DNA from: JAUVYV01 sp964394625
GTDB taxonomy: Bacteria > Planctomycetota > Phycisphaerae > Sedimentisphaerales > Anaerobacaceae
NCBI GenBank assembly: GCA_964394625.1
Contig: CAYMYK010000170.1
Span: 1 to 6,613 of the forward strand
Direction: 5' to 3'
DNA length: 6,613 bases
Part shown: piece after piece, positions 1 through 6,580 of the stretch
Layout: every line of letters begins with the position of its first letter
Numbering within the stretch: position 1 is the stretch's first letter
Position numbers and translations under genes: made by a program
The notes under the pieces: generated by a model
The model's input: the letters and a program-made list of their open reading frames with translations, nothing else
The model's database searches: none
Told to the model about the DNA's origin: nothing

Positions 1-34
1 GAAACCGAATTTTACGACATTACATACCACCAGG

Positions 35-1204
35 ATGAGAAAGAAAGGTAACAGTACATTGGCCGATAGAAAAGCTGCCTTCATTTACGGACCGGAGTTT
101 GAGAAATACAGCTACCCGCCCGAGCATCCCTTCAACACCATCCGCGCGAAAAAGACCAGGGACCTTGCTCAATCAATGGATATGCTCAGTGTTCGAAACA
201 TAACCGAGGTTCCGCCCGAACCCGCCGACCGCCTCGTTCTGAAAAAGTTCCACACCGCACGCTACCTGCACGCCCTGCGGCGTGCTTCCGCCGGTCACAG
301 GGACACCGAGGCCCTGCAGATGGGTATCGGCACCGCCGATTGCCCCATCTTCAAAGGATTGTTCGAATATGCCGTCCTTGCCGCGGGGGCATCTATAACC
401 GCAGCCAAACTAATCCTCTCCGGCGATGCCGATGTCGCCTTTAACCCCTCGGGCGGCTACCATCACGCATCCCCCGAGCGGGCCTCCGGCTTTTGCTACG
501 TCAACGACGTTGCTCTGGCCTGCACCATTCTCGCCGAGCAGCACAAAAAGGTCCTCTATCTCGATGTCGATGTACACCACGGCGACGGCGTTGCCTACGC
601 CTTCTACGACCGGCCCGACGTAATGACCATCTCGTTTCACCAGAACCCAAAGACCCTTTTCCCCGGCACCGGCTTCGAAGATGAAATCGGTACCGGCCCG
701 GGCACCGGCTACTGTGTCAATGTCCCTGTGCCCATCGGCACATACTCACAGGCATACATGACGGCCTTCGAGAGCGTTGCTCTGCCGCTCATTGGCGCCT
801 ATCAGCCCGATGTCTTTGTATTCGAGCTGGGTGCCGACTCACTTGCCCAGGACCCGCTCGGCAATCTACGGCTCACAAACGACGTTTACGTCGATATCAT
901 CAACCACCTTTTGACCTTCAACAAACCCATACTTATGACCGGCGGCGGCGGCTACAATATCCAGAACACCGTCAGGGCCTGGACCCTCGCCTGGGGCGTC
1001 CTCTGCGGCGCATACCGTGAAGACGACATAAATATGGCGCTCGGCGGTATTATGCTCGAAAGCACCGAATGGAGCGGCGGACTGCGCGACAGAAACCTGG
1101 CCGTCACTACTCAGCAGCGTGAGGCCGTTATACCTACACTGAAAAAAACCATCGAAACGATAAAGAAAAACGTCTTCCCGGTACACGGCATCAGCACAAA
1201 ATAA
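35..1204 (+). CDS. acuC: AcuC-type zinc-dependent protein deacetylase (histone deacetylase superfamily)
   Basis: Cytoplasmic Zn-dependent lysine deacetylase with the arginase/HDAC fold. In Bacillus subtilis, AcuC removes the acetyl group from acetyl-CoA synthetase and so reactivates it. Numbered from the ATG at 35, the active site is complete: loop Asp D102 (DCP), catalytic pair H143-H144, F153 in SGFCY, Zn ligands D179 and H181 in DVDVHHGDG, third Zn ligand D268 in LGADSL, and the transition-state tyrosine Y307 in GGGGYN. These run one position ahead of human HDAC8. Q272 stands where class I HDACs usually have Gly. The length of 389 aa is normal for AcuC. The start is uncertain. The ATG at 35 has only AGG directly against it, while a TTG at 59 has AAAGG 10 nt upstream and gives the usual short N-terminus before AFIYGPEF. 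The longer frame is reported. The gene converges on the acs-satP operon. The function is well supported; the substrate is inferred from context. Confidence 0.93.
   Translation: MRKKGNSTLADRKAAFIYGPEFEKYSYPPEHPFNTIRAKKTRDLAQSMDMLSVRNITEVPPEPADRLVLKKFHTARYLHALRRASAGHRDTEALQMGIGTADCPIFKGLFEYAVLAAGASITAAKLILSGDADVAFNPSGGYHHASPERASGFCYVNDVALACTILAEQHKKVLYLDVDVHHGDGVAYAFYDRPDVMTISFHQNPKTLFPGTGFEDEIGTGPGTGYCVNVPVPIGTYSQAYMTAFESVALPLIGAYQPDVFVFELGADSLAQDPLGNLRLTNDVYVDIINHLLTFNKPILMTGGGGYNIQNTVRAWTLAWGVLCGAYREDDINMALGGIMLESTEWSGGLRDRNLAVTTQQREAVIPTLKKTIETIKKNVFPVHGISTK
44..49 (+). promoter_or_regulatory. Candidate ribosome binding site favouring a TTG start for acuC at 59
   Basis: AAAGGT lies 10 nt (nearest G) before an in-frame TTG at 59-61. 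The upstream ATG at 35 has no properly spaced purine-rich site. If this site is used, the protein loses eight residues, begins near ADRKAAFIYG and has 381 aa. This is a sequence reading only; the spacing is on the long side. Confidence 0.45.
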
Positions 1205-1234
1205 AAATGGCCCGGGAACTGCTCCGAGCCATTT
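1205..1234. terminator. Bidirectional Rho-independent terminator between acuC and satP
   Basis: The arms AAATGGCCCGG (1205-1215) and CCGAGCCATTT (1224-1234) pair over 11 positions with one C-A mismatch around an 8-nt loop. On the minus strand the hairpin is followed by TTTTTATTTT, a good tail for ending satP transcription. On the plus strand the tail is the weaker TTTATTCATT, directly after the acuC stop. It sits in the 62-nt gap between the two convergent stop codons, where a shared terminator is expected. Confidence 0.8.
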
Positions 1235-1266
1235 ATTCATTACGATAGCTGCCTGCCGGACTATTT

Positions 1267-1836
1267 CTACTTCGAGTATAGCTCCTTGAGAACAGCCGAA
1301 AGAGCAGTGTACATAGCCGAAAGCCCGCAGATAATACCTTCGTAGCCGGCTATATGCTTGATGGTCGTGCTGCCGGTATAATCACCTAATGCAAGCAGCC
1401 AGAACAGAATTGCCAACGACAAAAAGACAAACTGCAATTCTTTTGTCAGCTTAAGCGTCCCGATGTACATCACAAAGGTAAATAAGCCCCATATAAACAG
1501 ATATGCAACCATCGCACTTTTTGCCGGTGCTTCACCCAGGCCGAGCTTCGGTGCTACGATTAGAGCGACCAGTGAAAGCCAGAAAAGACCGTAGGAGCTG
1601 AACGCAACCGTTCCAAAGGTATTTCCCTTTTTCCACTCCATTATCCCTGCTATTACCTGAGCCAGCCCGCCGTAGCATACGCCCATCGCCAGTATCATCG
1701 CTCCCAGCGGAAAGAGCCCCGAATTGTGAAGGTTCAAAAGTACCGTCGTCATTCCGAATCCCATCAGACCCAGCGGAGCGGGGTTGCCTGTCGTATCCTC
1801 TATTTTTGTTGTGGTTTTGGATATTTGCACTTCCAT
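1267..1836 (-). CDS. satP: Acetate/succinate transporter, SatP (GPR1/FUN34/YaaH) family
   Basis: Inner-membrane monocarboxylate carrier or channel; E. coli SatP (YaaH) moves acetate and succinate. The 189 aa match the family length of about 190. The diagnostic N-terminal motif NPAPLGL is at residues 18-24. The second conserved block, GGLAQ..AG..EW..GNTFG..AF.SYG.FW, spans about 56-86. Six hydrophobic membrane segments lie near residues 20-37, 41-66, 75-95, 107-128, 132-151 and 161-183. The C-terminal tail is short and polar. The ATG is supported by AGGAGA at 1842-1847, 5 nt upstream. It lies 76 nt downstream of acs on the same strand with no convincing terminator between, so co-transcription with acs is likely and mirrors acetate-uptake gene pairing in other bacteria. 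It ends at the shared terminator at 1205-1234. The family call is very secure; preference for acetate over succinate is inferred from acs. Confidence 0.95.
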   Translation of the reverse strand: MEVQISKTTTKIEDTTGNPAPLGLMGFGMTTVLLNLHNSGLFPLGAMILAMGVCYGGLAQVIAGIMEWKKGNTFGTVAFSSYGLFWLSLVALIVAPKLGLGEAPAKSAMVAYLFIWGLFTFVMYIGTLKLTKELQFVFLSLAILFWLLALGDYTGSTTIKHIAGYEGIICGLSAMYTALSAVLKELYSK

Positions 1837-1912
1837 AATCGTCTCCTAATCTAAAAAATCTCCTTCTGCTTCAACACCGGCTTGGCCATTGCAGTTTGCA
1901 TCCCGGCGGTGG

Positions 1913-3949
1913 TCATTTCTGCACCATCTCTCTGATTTCGTCCACAACGTGCGCGTTTGCCAGCGTTGTTACGTCGCCGACATCCTTTTTATTCGAGATA
2001 GCCGCAAGGACCCTTCGCATAATCTTGCCCGACCGGGTCTTCGGCATATCGGACACAATCCAGACCGCGTTCGGCTTTGCTATCTTGCCTATTCTTTCAC
2101 AAATGGTATCTGAAATTTTCTTGGCCAGCTCGTCGCTTGCCTCGAATCCCGGCTTGAGCGATACGTACAGGTCTGGCACTTTGCCCTTTATCTCATCCGC
2201 CACCGGCACGACGGCTGCCTCGGCCACCTCATCGACCAGAATCGCCGCCGCCTCAAGCTCCTTGGTTCCCAGCCGGTGACCGGAGACATTTATCACGTCG
2301 TCGATTCTTCCTAAGATACGGTAATATCCGTCTGCATCCTGTACGGCTGCATCGCCTGTCAGGTAGGGCCAGTCCCGCCAGTCCTTGCTCTGCTTGTTCG
2401 TGCAGTACCGCGTGTAATACTGAGCAACGTACCTGTCTCTGTCGCCCCATATCGTCTGAAATGCACCGGGCCACGGGTTCTGGATACATATATTGCCGGC
2501 CTTGCCTTCGCCCGCCTTTATTATGTTGCCGTCTTCGTCAAAAATCACCGGATGAATCCCCGGAACGCCCGGCCCGGCGCTGCCCGGCTTCATCGGCCTC
2601 AGGCCGGGCACAGTGCTGCATAAGAATCCGCCGTTCTCAGTCTGCCACCACGTATCCACTATCGCCGCCTCTCCTTTGCCGACAACTTTGTGATACCATT
2701 TCCAGACTGCCGGTTCAATCGGCTCGCCGACCGTGGTCATATGCTTGAAATGATAATTATACTTCGCCGGCTCATCGGGTCCGGCCTTTCTCAATGCCCG
2801 TATCGCGGTCGGGGCGGTGTGGAAGATATTGACGTCAAGCTCTTCGGCTATTCGCCAGGGACGACCCGGGTCGGGATATGTCGGTACTCCTTCGTAGATA
2901 ACGCTCGATGCACACAGCGCCAGCGGGCCGTACACGATATACGAATGTCCCGTAATCCATCCGATATCCGCCATACACCAGTACACATCTTCCGGATGAA
3001 TATCCTGAATATACTTCGACGTTCCTGCTACGTACGCTAAGTACCCGCCCGTGCTGTGCTGGCAGCCCTTGGGCTTACCGGTGGTTCCACTGGTGTACAT
3101 AAGAAACAGCGGCGCCTCGGCCGGCATCGATACCGGCTCCACTCGGGCGCCCCGGTATTGCTTAACCAAATCATTCATAATGTAATCCCGGCCGTCCACC
3201 ATCGGTGTCTGGCTTGAGTACTTGCTGGGGTATCGCTGCCAGACGAGAACTTTATCAACCTTATGTCCTTCTTTTTCGGCTTCCGCTACGGCGGTATCGG
3301 CATTTTGCTTGTGATTAAGCAGCTTTCCGTTCCGGTAGTAGCCGTCCATCGTTATCAAAACCGTGCTATCGGAGTCCACAATTCTCTCCGAGCAGGCCTT
3401 TCCGCTGAATCCGCCGAAGACCTCGGAGTGAATGACGCCTAATCGGGCGCAAGCCAGCATTGTTATCGGCAGCTCGGCCACCATAGGCAAATGAAGCGTC
3501 ACCCGGTCGCCCGCCTTCAAACCCGCAAAATCCCGAAGCACCGCCGCCGCCTCGCTGACCCTTATATAAAGTTCCTGATACGTGATATGTTCAATCCGCT
3601 CGGTCTCCGGCTCCGGGACGAAGTGAATCGCCGTCTTGTTCTTATTGTTTTTGAGATGCCTGTCCACGCAGTTGTAACAGGCATTTATCCTGCCGCCCAC
3701 GAACCATTTCCAGCAGGGTGCGTCACTCATATCAAGCGTTGTATCCCAGTACTTGTCCCAGTCCAACAAATCCGCATATTCCTTGAAACATTCGGGAAAG
3801 TTGTCCAAGCTGAAACGCTCATATACGCTCTCGTCCGCCATATTTGCCTGAGCAATGAATTTCGTTGACGGGTATATGTAGTCTTCCTCGTGCCAGTGTA
3901 CCGCTATCTCGGCCTCGCTGGTTTCCACAACTTCGTTCTTGTCTGCCAT
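1913..3949 (-). CDS. acs: Acetyl-CoA synthetase (AMP-forming acetate-CoA ligase)
   Basis: Cytoplasmic enzyme making acetyl-CoA from acetate, ATP and CoA through acetyl-AMP. The 678 aa are close to the family's roughly 650. Numbered from the chosen start, it shows an N-terminal ACS domain, the P-loop YTSGTTGKPKG (285-295), GWITGHSY (about 330-337), VGEP (407-410), WWQTE (434-438), YLTGDAA (529-535), the hinge region ILGRIDDVINVSGHRL (545-560), and PKTRSGKIMRR (636-646) with catalytic lysine K642. The acetate pocket residues of Salmonella Acs (V310, T311, V386, W414) appear as I, T, V, W, so acetate rather than a larger acyl group is the likely substrate. K642 corresponds to K609 of Salmonella Acs, whose acetylation inactivates the enzyme; the nearby AcuC is its likely deacetylase. 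The ATG at 3949 was chosen over one 22 codons upstream because AAAGGAG sits 7 nt before it and the extension does not resemble the family. Confidence 0.97.
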   Translation of the reverse strand: MADKNEVVETSEAEIAVHWHEEDYIYPSTKFIAQANMADESVYERFSLDNFPECFKEYADLLDWDKYWDTTLDMSDAPCWKWFVGGRINACYNCVDRHLKNNKNKTAIHFVPEPETERIEHITYQELYIRVSEAAAVLRDFAGLKAGDRVTLHLPMVAELPITMLACARLGVIHSEVFGGFSGKACSERIVDSDSTVLITMDGYYRNGKLLNHKQNADTAVAEAEKEGHKVDKVLVWQRYPSKYSSQTPMVDGRDYIMNDLVKQYRGARVEPVSMPAEAPLFLMYTSGTTGKPKGCQHSTGGYLAYVAGTSKYIQDIHPEDVYWCMADIGWITGHSYIVYGPLALCASSVIYEGVPTYPDPGRPWRIAEELDVNIFHTAPTAIRALRKAGPDEPAKYNYHFKHMTTVGEPIEPAVWKWYHKVVGKGEAAIVDTWWQTENGGFLCSTVPGLRPMKPGSAGPGVPGIHPVIFDEDGNIIKAGEGKAGNICIQNPWPGAFQTIWGDRDRYVAQYYTRYCTNKQSKDWRDWPYLTGDAAVQDADGYYRILGRIDDVINVSGHRLGTKELEAAAILVDEVAEAAVVPVADEIKGKVPDLYVSLKPGFEASDELAKKISDTICERIGKIAKPNAVWIVSDMPKTRSGKIMRRVLAAISNKKDVGDVTTLANAHVVDEIREMVQK

Positions 3950-3956
3950 CGCACTG

Positions 3957-3963
3957 CTCCTTT
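3957..3963 (-). promoter_or_regulatory. Ribosome binding site that sets the acs start
   Basis: The minus strand reads AAAGGAG, then 7 nt, then ATG (3949-3947). This strong, well-spaced site lies inside the longer in-frame extension that reaches to 4015, so it argues that the extension is not translated. Confidence 0.85.
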
Positions 3964-4034
3964 GCTTCTGATTAAAGGTTATAACTTCTGTTCCAACCGT
4001 CCCCGACGCGGACAATTGCGTTCAAGCCGCGAAG

Positions 4035-4063
4035 CTTCTATCACCTTGTGCCGGGTAAGTCAA
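4035..4063 (-). promoter_or_regulatory. Candidate sigma-70-type promoter for acs in the porin-acs gap
   Basis: On the minus strand, TTGACT (4063-4058, 5/6 to the -35 consensus) is followed after 17 nt by TAGAAG (4040-4035, 4/6 to the -10 consensus), about 85 nt before the acs start. The 129-nt gap between porin and acs has no clear terminator, so this would add acs expression independent of the porin rather than replace read-through. Matches of this quality arise often by chance. Confidence 0.4.
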
Positions 4064-4078
4064 CCCGAAAATACCGTC

Positions 4079-5455
4079 CTAAAAGTTGTATATAAACGAC
4101 GCCTGTGCACGCAGTGCATTGCCGTCGCCGCTGCTTGCGTATTCGGTGTGCCACTGGGAAAGCTCGAAGCCGACCTGCGCGTTATTATCGAGCGAATAGA
4201 TGGCATTGCCGAATACCGACCGGTTGTATTCACGCTTGTCGCCGCTCATTCCGTCAAGGCCTCCGTTATCCGGGTCATCGACACTCACACCAAGGTTGAA
4301 GTTCCACTTGGGATATGGCGTCAAACTGGCCGCGACCCAGCCGCCTGTACTTCCAATTTCATTGCCTCTCATCGTATTTACGCCCTGGCCGATACCGCCA
4401 AGATAAACGCTCAGATTCTCGCCCGTAAACAGCTCACCCTTTACCGCCAGCCATTCGTTAATCGGCTGAGTCACGTCAAGGTTCAGCGACCAACTGTCAT
4501 ACTTGTCGTTTGCGCCGCTCGCCAAAGTATCGTACTCCTCTTTCGCCCAGTGACCCGAAAAACCGATTGTTGTCGGCTTATACTCCAGCCAGGGAAAAGT
4601 TGCACTGATTCTGCCTTGAATGCCCGGAAGGCCCGAATCCTCTCCTGCGTCTCGCTCCACAAAGCTCTCGCTTAACCCTATATTCCTCGTCAGTGCCCCC
4701 TCTAATTTCAAATCGACGTCTTTCGCCACCGTATAGCCCTTGGTCAGGCGTATCTGCGGGCGGCGGTAGCCGATATTGCCTGCCCACCACGCAACCGAAT
4801 AGTTCATCGTATAAGGCACTAAGGGTGATATCACATCCGAGGTTTGGCCTGCCAGGATACTGAATCTGTCCTCGGGCCAGTTCAGGTTCATATATGCGTG
4901 CCTCATCATCAGCCGGGATTTATTCTCCGAGCCGCCCTCGAAGAAATCCACTTCGACTCGCCCGCTTGTTCTAAGCTCACCGTCCTGAGGCCCTTTTATC
5001 CGGAACCCGAGCCGGGTCTCGTTCGCCGTCATATTGAATTCGTTGTCGTTCTCATTGGTGCCCTCGGGCCTGACCCACTTCACATAGTTGCCCACATCCG
5101 TCCGCGATGTGTCGTAAGCGGCATCCAGCTTCAGCCGGCCATAGACCTCAACGTCCAAGCTGCTCGTCACCGGCTTTTTCTTACCCTGCACAATCGCCGC
5201 AATTTTCTCAATATCGCTCTGCGCTAACTTCGGTGCCGCCGCCTTTGTCTCCGCCTCTGGCTTGGCCGCCGGTCGCTGTGCGAGCATCGCCTTGATTTCG
5301 GCCAGCTCCTTTTCCAGCCGGTCAACACGCTGCTTCAACTGGGCGTTCTCTTTGGCCAGCTCCTGCGTCGTGTCCGCAGCACACACCACAACTGCCGGCA
5401 CGAGCACTACCACGCTCAAACTCAGTACGATACTCAGGATACTTAGCTTTCTCAT
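4079..5455 (-). CDS. Outer-membrane porin with N-terminal coiled coil (DcaP-like)
   Basis: Predicted outer-membrane beta-barrel channel of 458 aa. Residues 1-26 are a Sec signal peptide: basic MRK, a long Leu/Val core, and probable cleavage at VCA/AD. The Cys at 25 does not sit in a good lipobox. Residues 29-60 form a charged coiled coil with leucines at 33, 40, 47, 51 and 58. An Ala/Pro/Lys linker follows (61-78), then a short helix-like stretch (80-90). From about residue 101 (VEVYGRLKLDAAYDTS) to the end, alternating polar and aromatic strands suggest a barrel that finishes in SFIYNF, with the terminal Phe typical of outer-membrane proteins. The plan of signal, coiled coil, then barrel resembles DcaP-type trimeric porins, but I cannot confirm the subfamily. 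AAAGGA lies 7 nt before the ATG. It is the first gene of a probable operon with acs and satP, so a role in acetate or other carboxylate passage is inferred. Confidence 0.85.
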   Translation of the reverse strand: MRKLSILSIVLSLSVVVLVPAVVVCAADTTQELAKENAQLKQRVDRLEKELAEIKAMLAQRPAAKPEAETKAAAPKLAQSDIEKIAAIVQGKKKPVTSSLDVEVYGRLKLDAAYDTSRTDVGNYVKWVRPEGTNENDNEFNMTANETRLGFRIKGPQDGELRTSGRVEVDFFEGGSENKSRLMMRHAYMNLNWPEDRFSILAGQTSDVISPLVPYTMNYSVAWWAGNIGYRRPQIRLTKGYTVAKDVDLKLEGALTRNIGLSESFVERDAGEDSGLPGIQGRISATFPWLEYKPTTIGFSGHWAKEEYDTLASGANDKYDSWSLNLDVTQPINEWLAVKGELFTGENLSVYLGGIGQGVNTMRGNEIGSTGGWVAASLTPYPKWNFNLGVSVDDPDNGGLDGMSGDKREYNRSVFGNAIYSLDNNAQVGFELSQWHTEYASSGDGNALRAQASFIYNF

Positions 5456-5625
5456 AAAACAGTCCTTTCACTCTTCATCATAACCATGCCCAACCTGCTC
5501 ATCTGTTCAAGTGCCGTCGGGCGAAAGACCTGGTTTTTAACTGTCGTTCACAAAAACTGCCGTACCGTGCCAACACCGCCGCACAGCCGGTTACCGTTCT
5601 CCCCGAAACAATATACAAAAAACGG

Positions 5626-5655
5626 ATTCTAAGCCGGAAAAGACCAATCCGTCAA
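5626..5655 (-). promoter_or_regulatory. Candidate sigma-70-type promoter for the porin-acs-satP operon
   Basis: On the minus strand, TTGACG (5655-5650, 5/6) is followed after 18 nt by TAGAAT (5631-5626, 5/6). This is the best leftward promoter match in the gap. Initiation near 5619 would give a leader of about 160 nt before the porin ATG. Both elements are overlapped by a 6-bp inverted repeat that could serve as an operator. Confidence 0.55.
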
Positions 5656-5750
5656 GCATCACCCGGCAATTGTACGAAAATACTACCACATTATTACCGA
5701 ATCAAACATTTAATCGTACATCTATGGCCGCTGACTTGCCAAAGCAATAC

Positions 5751-5778
5751 TTGAAATTTTCGCCGGGCGCCGTAAACT
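5751..5778 (+). promoter_or_regulatory. Candidate sigma-70-type promoter for the ATPase gene
   Basis: TTGAAA (5751-5756, 5/6) is followed after 16 nt by TAAACT (5773-5778, 4/6), about 50 nt before the ATG at 5827. It is the best rightward match near the gene, but it is only moderate and the spacing is short. Confidence 0.4.
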
Positions 5779-5826
5779 GTTATTTATGACACTGCCGTTT
5801 CACCAGCATATTTCAGGAAATGTTAC

Positions 5827-6546
5827 ATGCACATAAAGACAGTTATCTTCCGACATGACAGATTCCCAACCAGTGAATACTACCCCTTCAACCTCGACAT
5901 CTTCAATCGGACATCGACGCTCGATTTCATCTCGCCGGTAACGTTCTTCATAGGCGAAAACGGCACGGGCAAATCGACCCTTTTAAGAGCCATCTCCAAT
6001 GCCTGCCGAATTTATATCTGGCAGGGCATAAGCCGAACCCGCCTCGATTTTAACCCGTACGAAAACAAGCTCTATAAAGGCATCGACGTCCAGTGGGCCG
6101 ACGGCCCGGTACCCGGCTCATTCTTCGCCTCCGACATATTCAAGCACTTCGCACAGGTCCTCGAGGACTGGGCGTCCACGGACCGAGGGCAGCTCGATTA
6201 TTTCGGAGGAAGCTCCCTGCTCACAAAATCACACGGCCAGTCCATCCTCACATTCTTCGAGGCGCGGTACAAAATAAAGGGCCTGTATCTGCTCGACGAG
6301 CCCGAAACCGCACTGTCTCCCGTAAGCCAGCTCAAGCTGCTAAAAATCCTCACAAAGGCAAGCCGGGCGGGTCTTGCACAGTTCATCATCGCCACACATT
6401 CGCCAATCCTGATGGCCTGTCCGGACGCCAATATCCTCAGCTTCGACTATATTCCCATCAAAAGCGTCGGCTACGAAGACACCGAACACTTCCGAACCTG
6501 CAGGAGCTTTTTTGCCGACCCTCACGCCTTTATCGACAACCTCTGA
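5827..6546 (+). CDS. Small ABC/AAA-type ATPase, COG3910-like predicted ATPase
   Basis: Stand-alone soluble P-loop ATPase of 239 aa with no membrane segment and no fused domain. The motifs are in ABC/SMC-like order: Walker A GENGTGKST (43-51), SHGQS (135-139) in the place of the ABC signature, Walker B LYLLDEPE (153-160) with catalytic glutamate E158, and the switch histidine in ATHSP (H191). The N-terminal stretch VTFFIGENGTGKSTLL and the 230-250 aa size fit the predicted ATPases grouped in COG3910, which have no firmly assigned role. The absence of a long insertion between Walker A and the signature argues against SbcC, RecF or OLD-type proteins. AGGAAA (5815-5820) lies 6 nt before the ATG. 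It is transcribed away from the acetate operon and probably alone, since a terminator-like palindrome follows. ATP binding and hydrolysis are well supported; the biological role is unknown. Confidence 0.87.
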   Translation: MHIKTVIFRHDRFPTSEYYPFNLDIFNRTSTLDFISPVTFFIGENGTGKSTLLRAISNACRIYIWQGISRTRLDFNPYENKLYKGIDVQWADGPVPGSFFASDIFKHFAQVLEDWASTDRGQLDYFGGSSLLTKSHGQSILTFFEARYKIKGLYLLDEPETALSPVSQLKLLKILTKASRAGLAQFIIATHSPILMACPDANILSFDYIPIKSVGYEDTEHFRTCRSFFADPHAFIDNL

Positions 6547-6557
6547 ACCGCCCGTCC

Positions 6558-6580
6558 TCAGCCGGCTGAATCTCTTTTTT
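6558..6580 (+). terminator. Weak terminator-like palindrome after the ATPase gene
   Basis: The perfect 12-nt palindrome TCAGCCGGCTGA (6558-6569) lies 11 nt after the stop codon. It is followed, after 5 nt, by six Ts (6575-6580). As a hairpin it offers only a 4-bp stem with a 4-nt loop, and the T tract is offset, so this is a modest candidate. Confidence 0.4.

Larger units (their letters stand above)
5456..5826. other. Divergent intergenic region between porin and ATPase genes
   Basis: These 371 nt hold no gene I can support. The sequence between the two start codons is partly AT-rich, mainly about 5605-5760. It contains one candidate promoter for each direction, and the porin transcript would have a leader of roughly 160 nt. 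Two short inverted repeats are present: a 6-bp pair overlapping the porin promoter (5623-5651) and a 7-bp pair between the promoters (5671-5720). I recognise no known riboswitch or small-RNA class in the leader. Confidence 0.7.

Noticed and set aside
1..34. Promoter or leader for acuC
   Set aside because: Only 34 nt are available and no paired -35/-10 elements can be identified.
866..1240. Open frame of 124 codons on the minus strand over the acuC 3' end and terminator
   Set aside because: It is antisense to conserved acuC sequence including the catalytic GGGGY region, has no ribosome binding site evidence, and crosses the terminator hairpin.
1875..1911. Possible hairpin in the acs-satP gap (CACCG / CGGTG arms)
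   Set aside because: Only 5 bp with a 27-nt loop and no following T tract, so it is too weak to call a terminator or processing site.
3950..4015. 22-codon N-terminal extension of acs
   Set aside because: The strong AAAGGAG site sits inside this stretch just before the ATG at 3949, and the extension has no similarity to Acs N-termini that I recognise.
3890..4675. Open frame of 261 codons on the plus strand, opposite the acs 5' end, the porin-acs gap and the porin 3' end
   Set aside because: It begins with GTG and no ribosome binding site, has an Arg/Cys/Ala-rich composition with no recognisable domain, and lies antisense to two well-supported genes. It is best explained by codon bias in the opposite strand.
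5379..5383. Lipoprotein cleavage site at Cys25 of the porin
   Set aside because: The residues before the Cys are Val-Val-Val, lacking the small Gly/Ala/Ser needed at -1, while a normal signal peptidase I site is present immediately after.
5700..5714. Near-palindrome around ATCAAACATTTAAT
   Set aside because: Only 10 of 14 positions are symmetric in an AT-rich stretch, which is within chance expectation.
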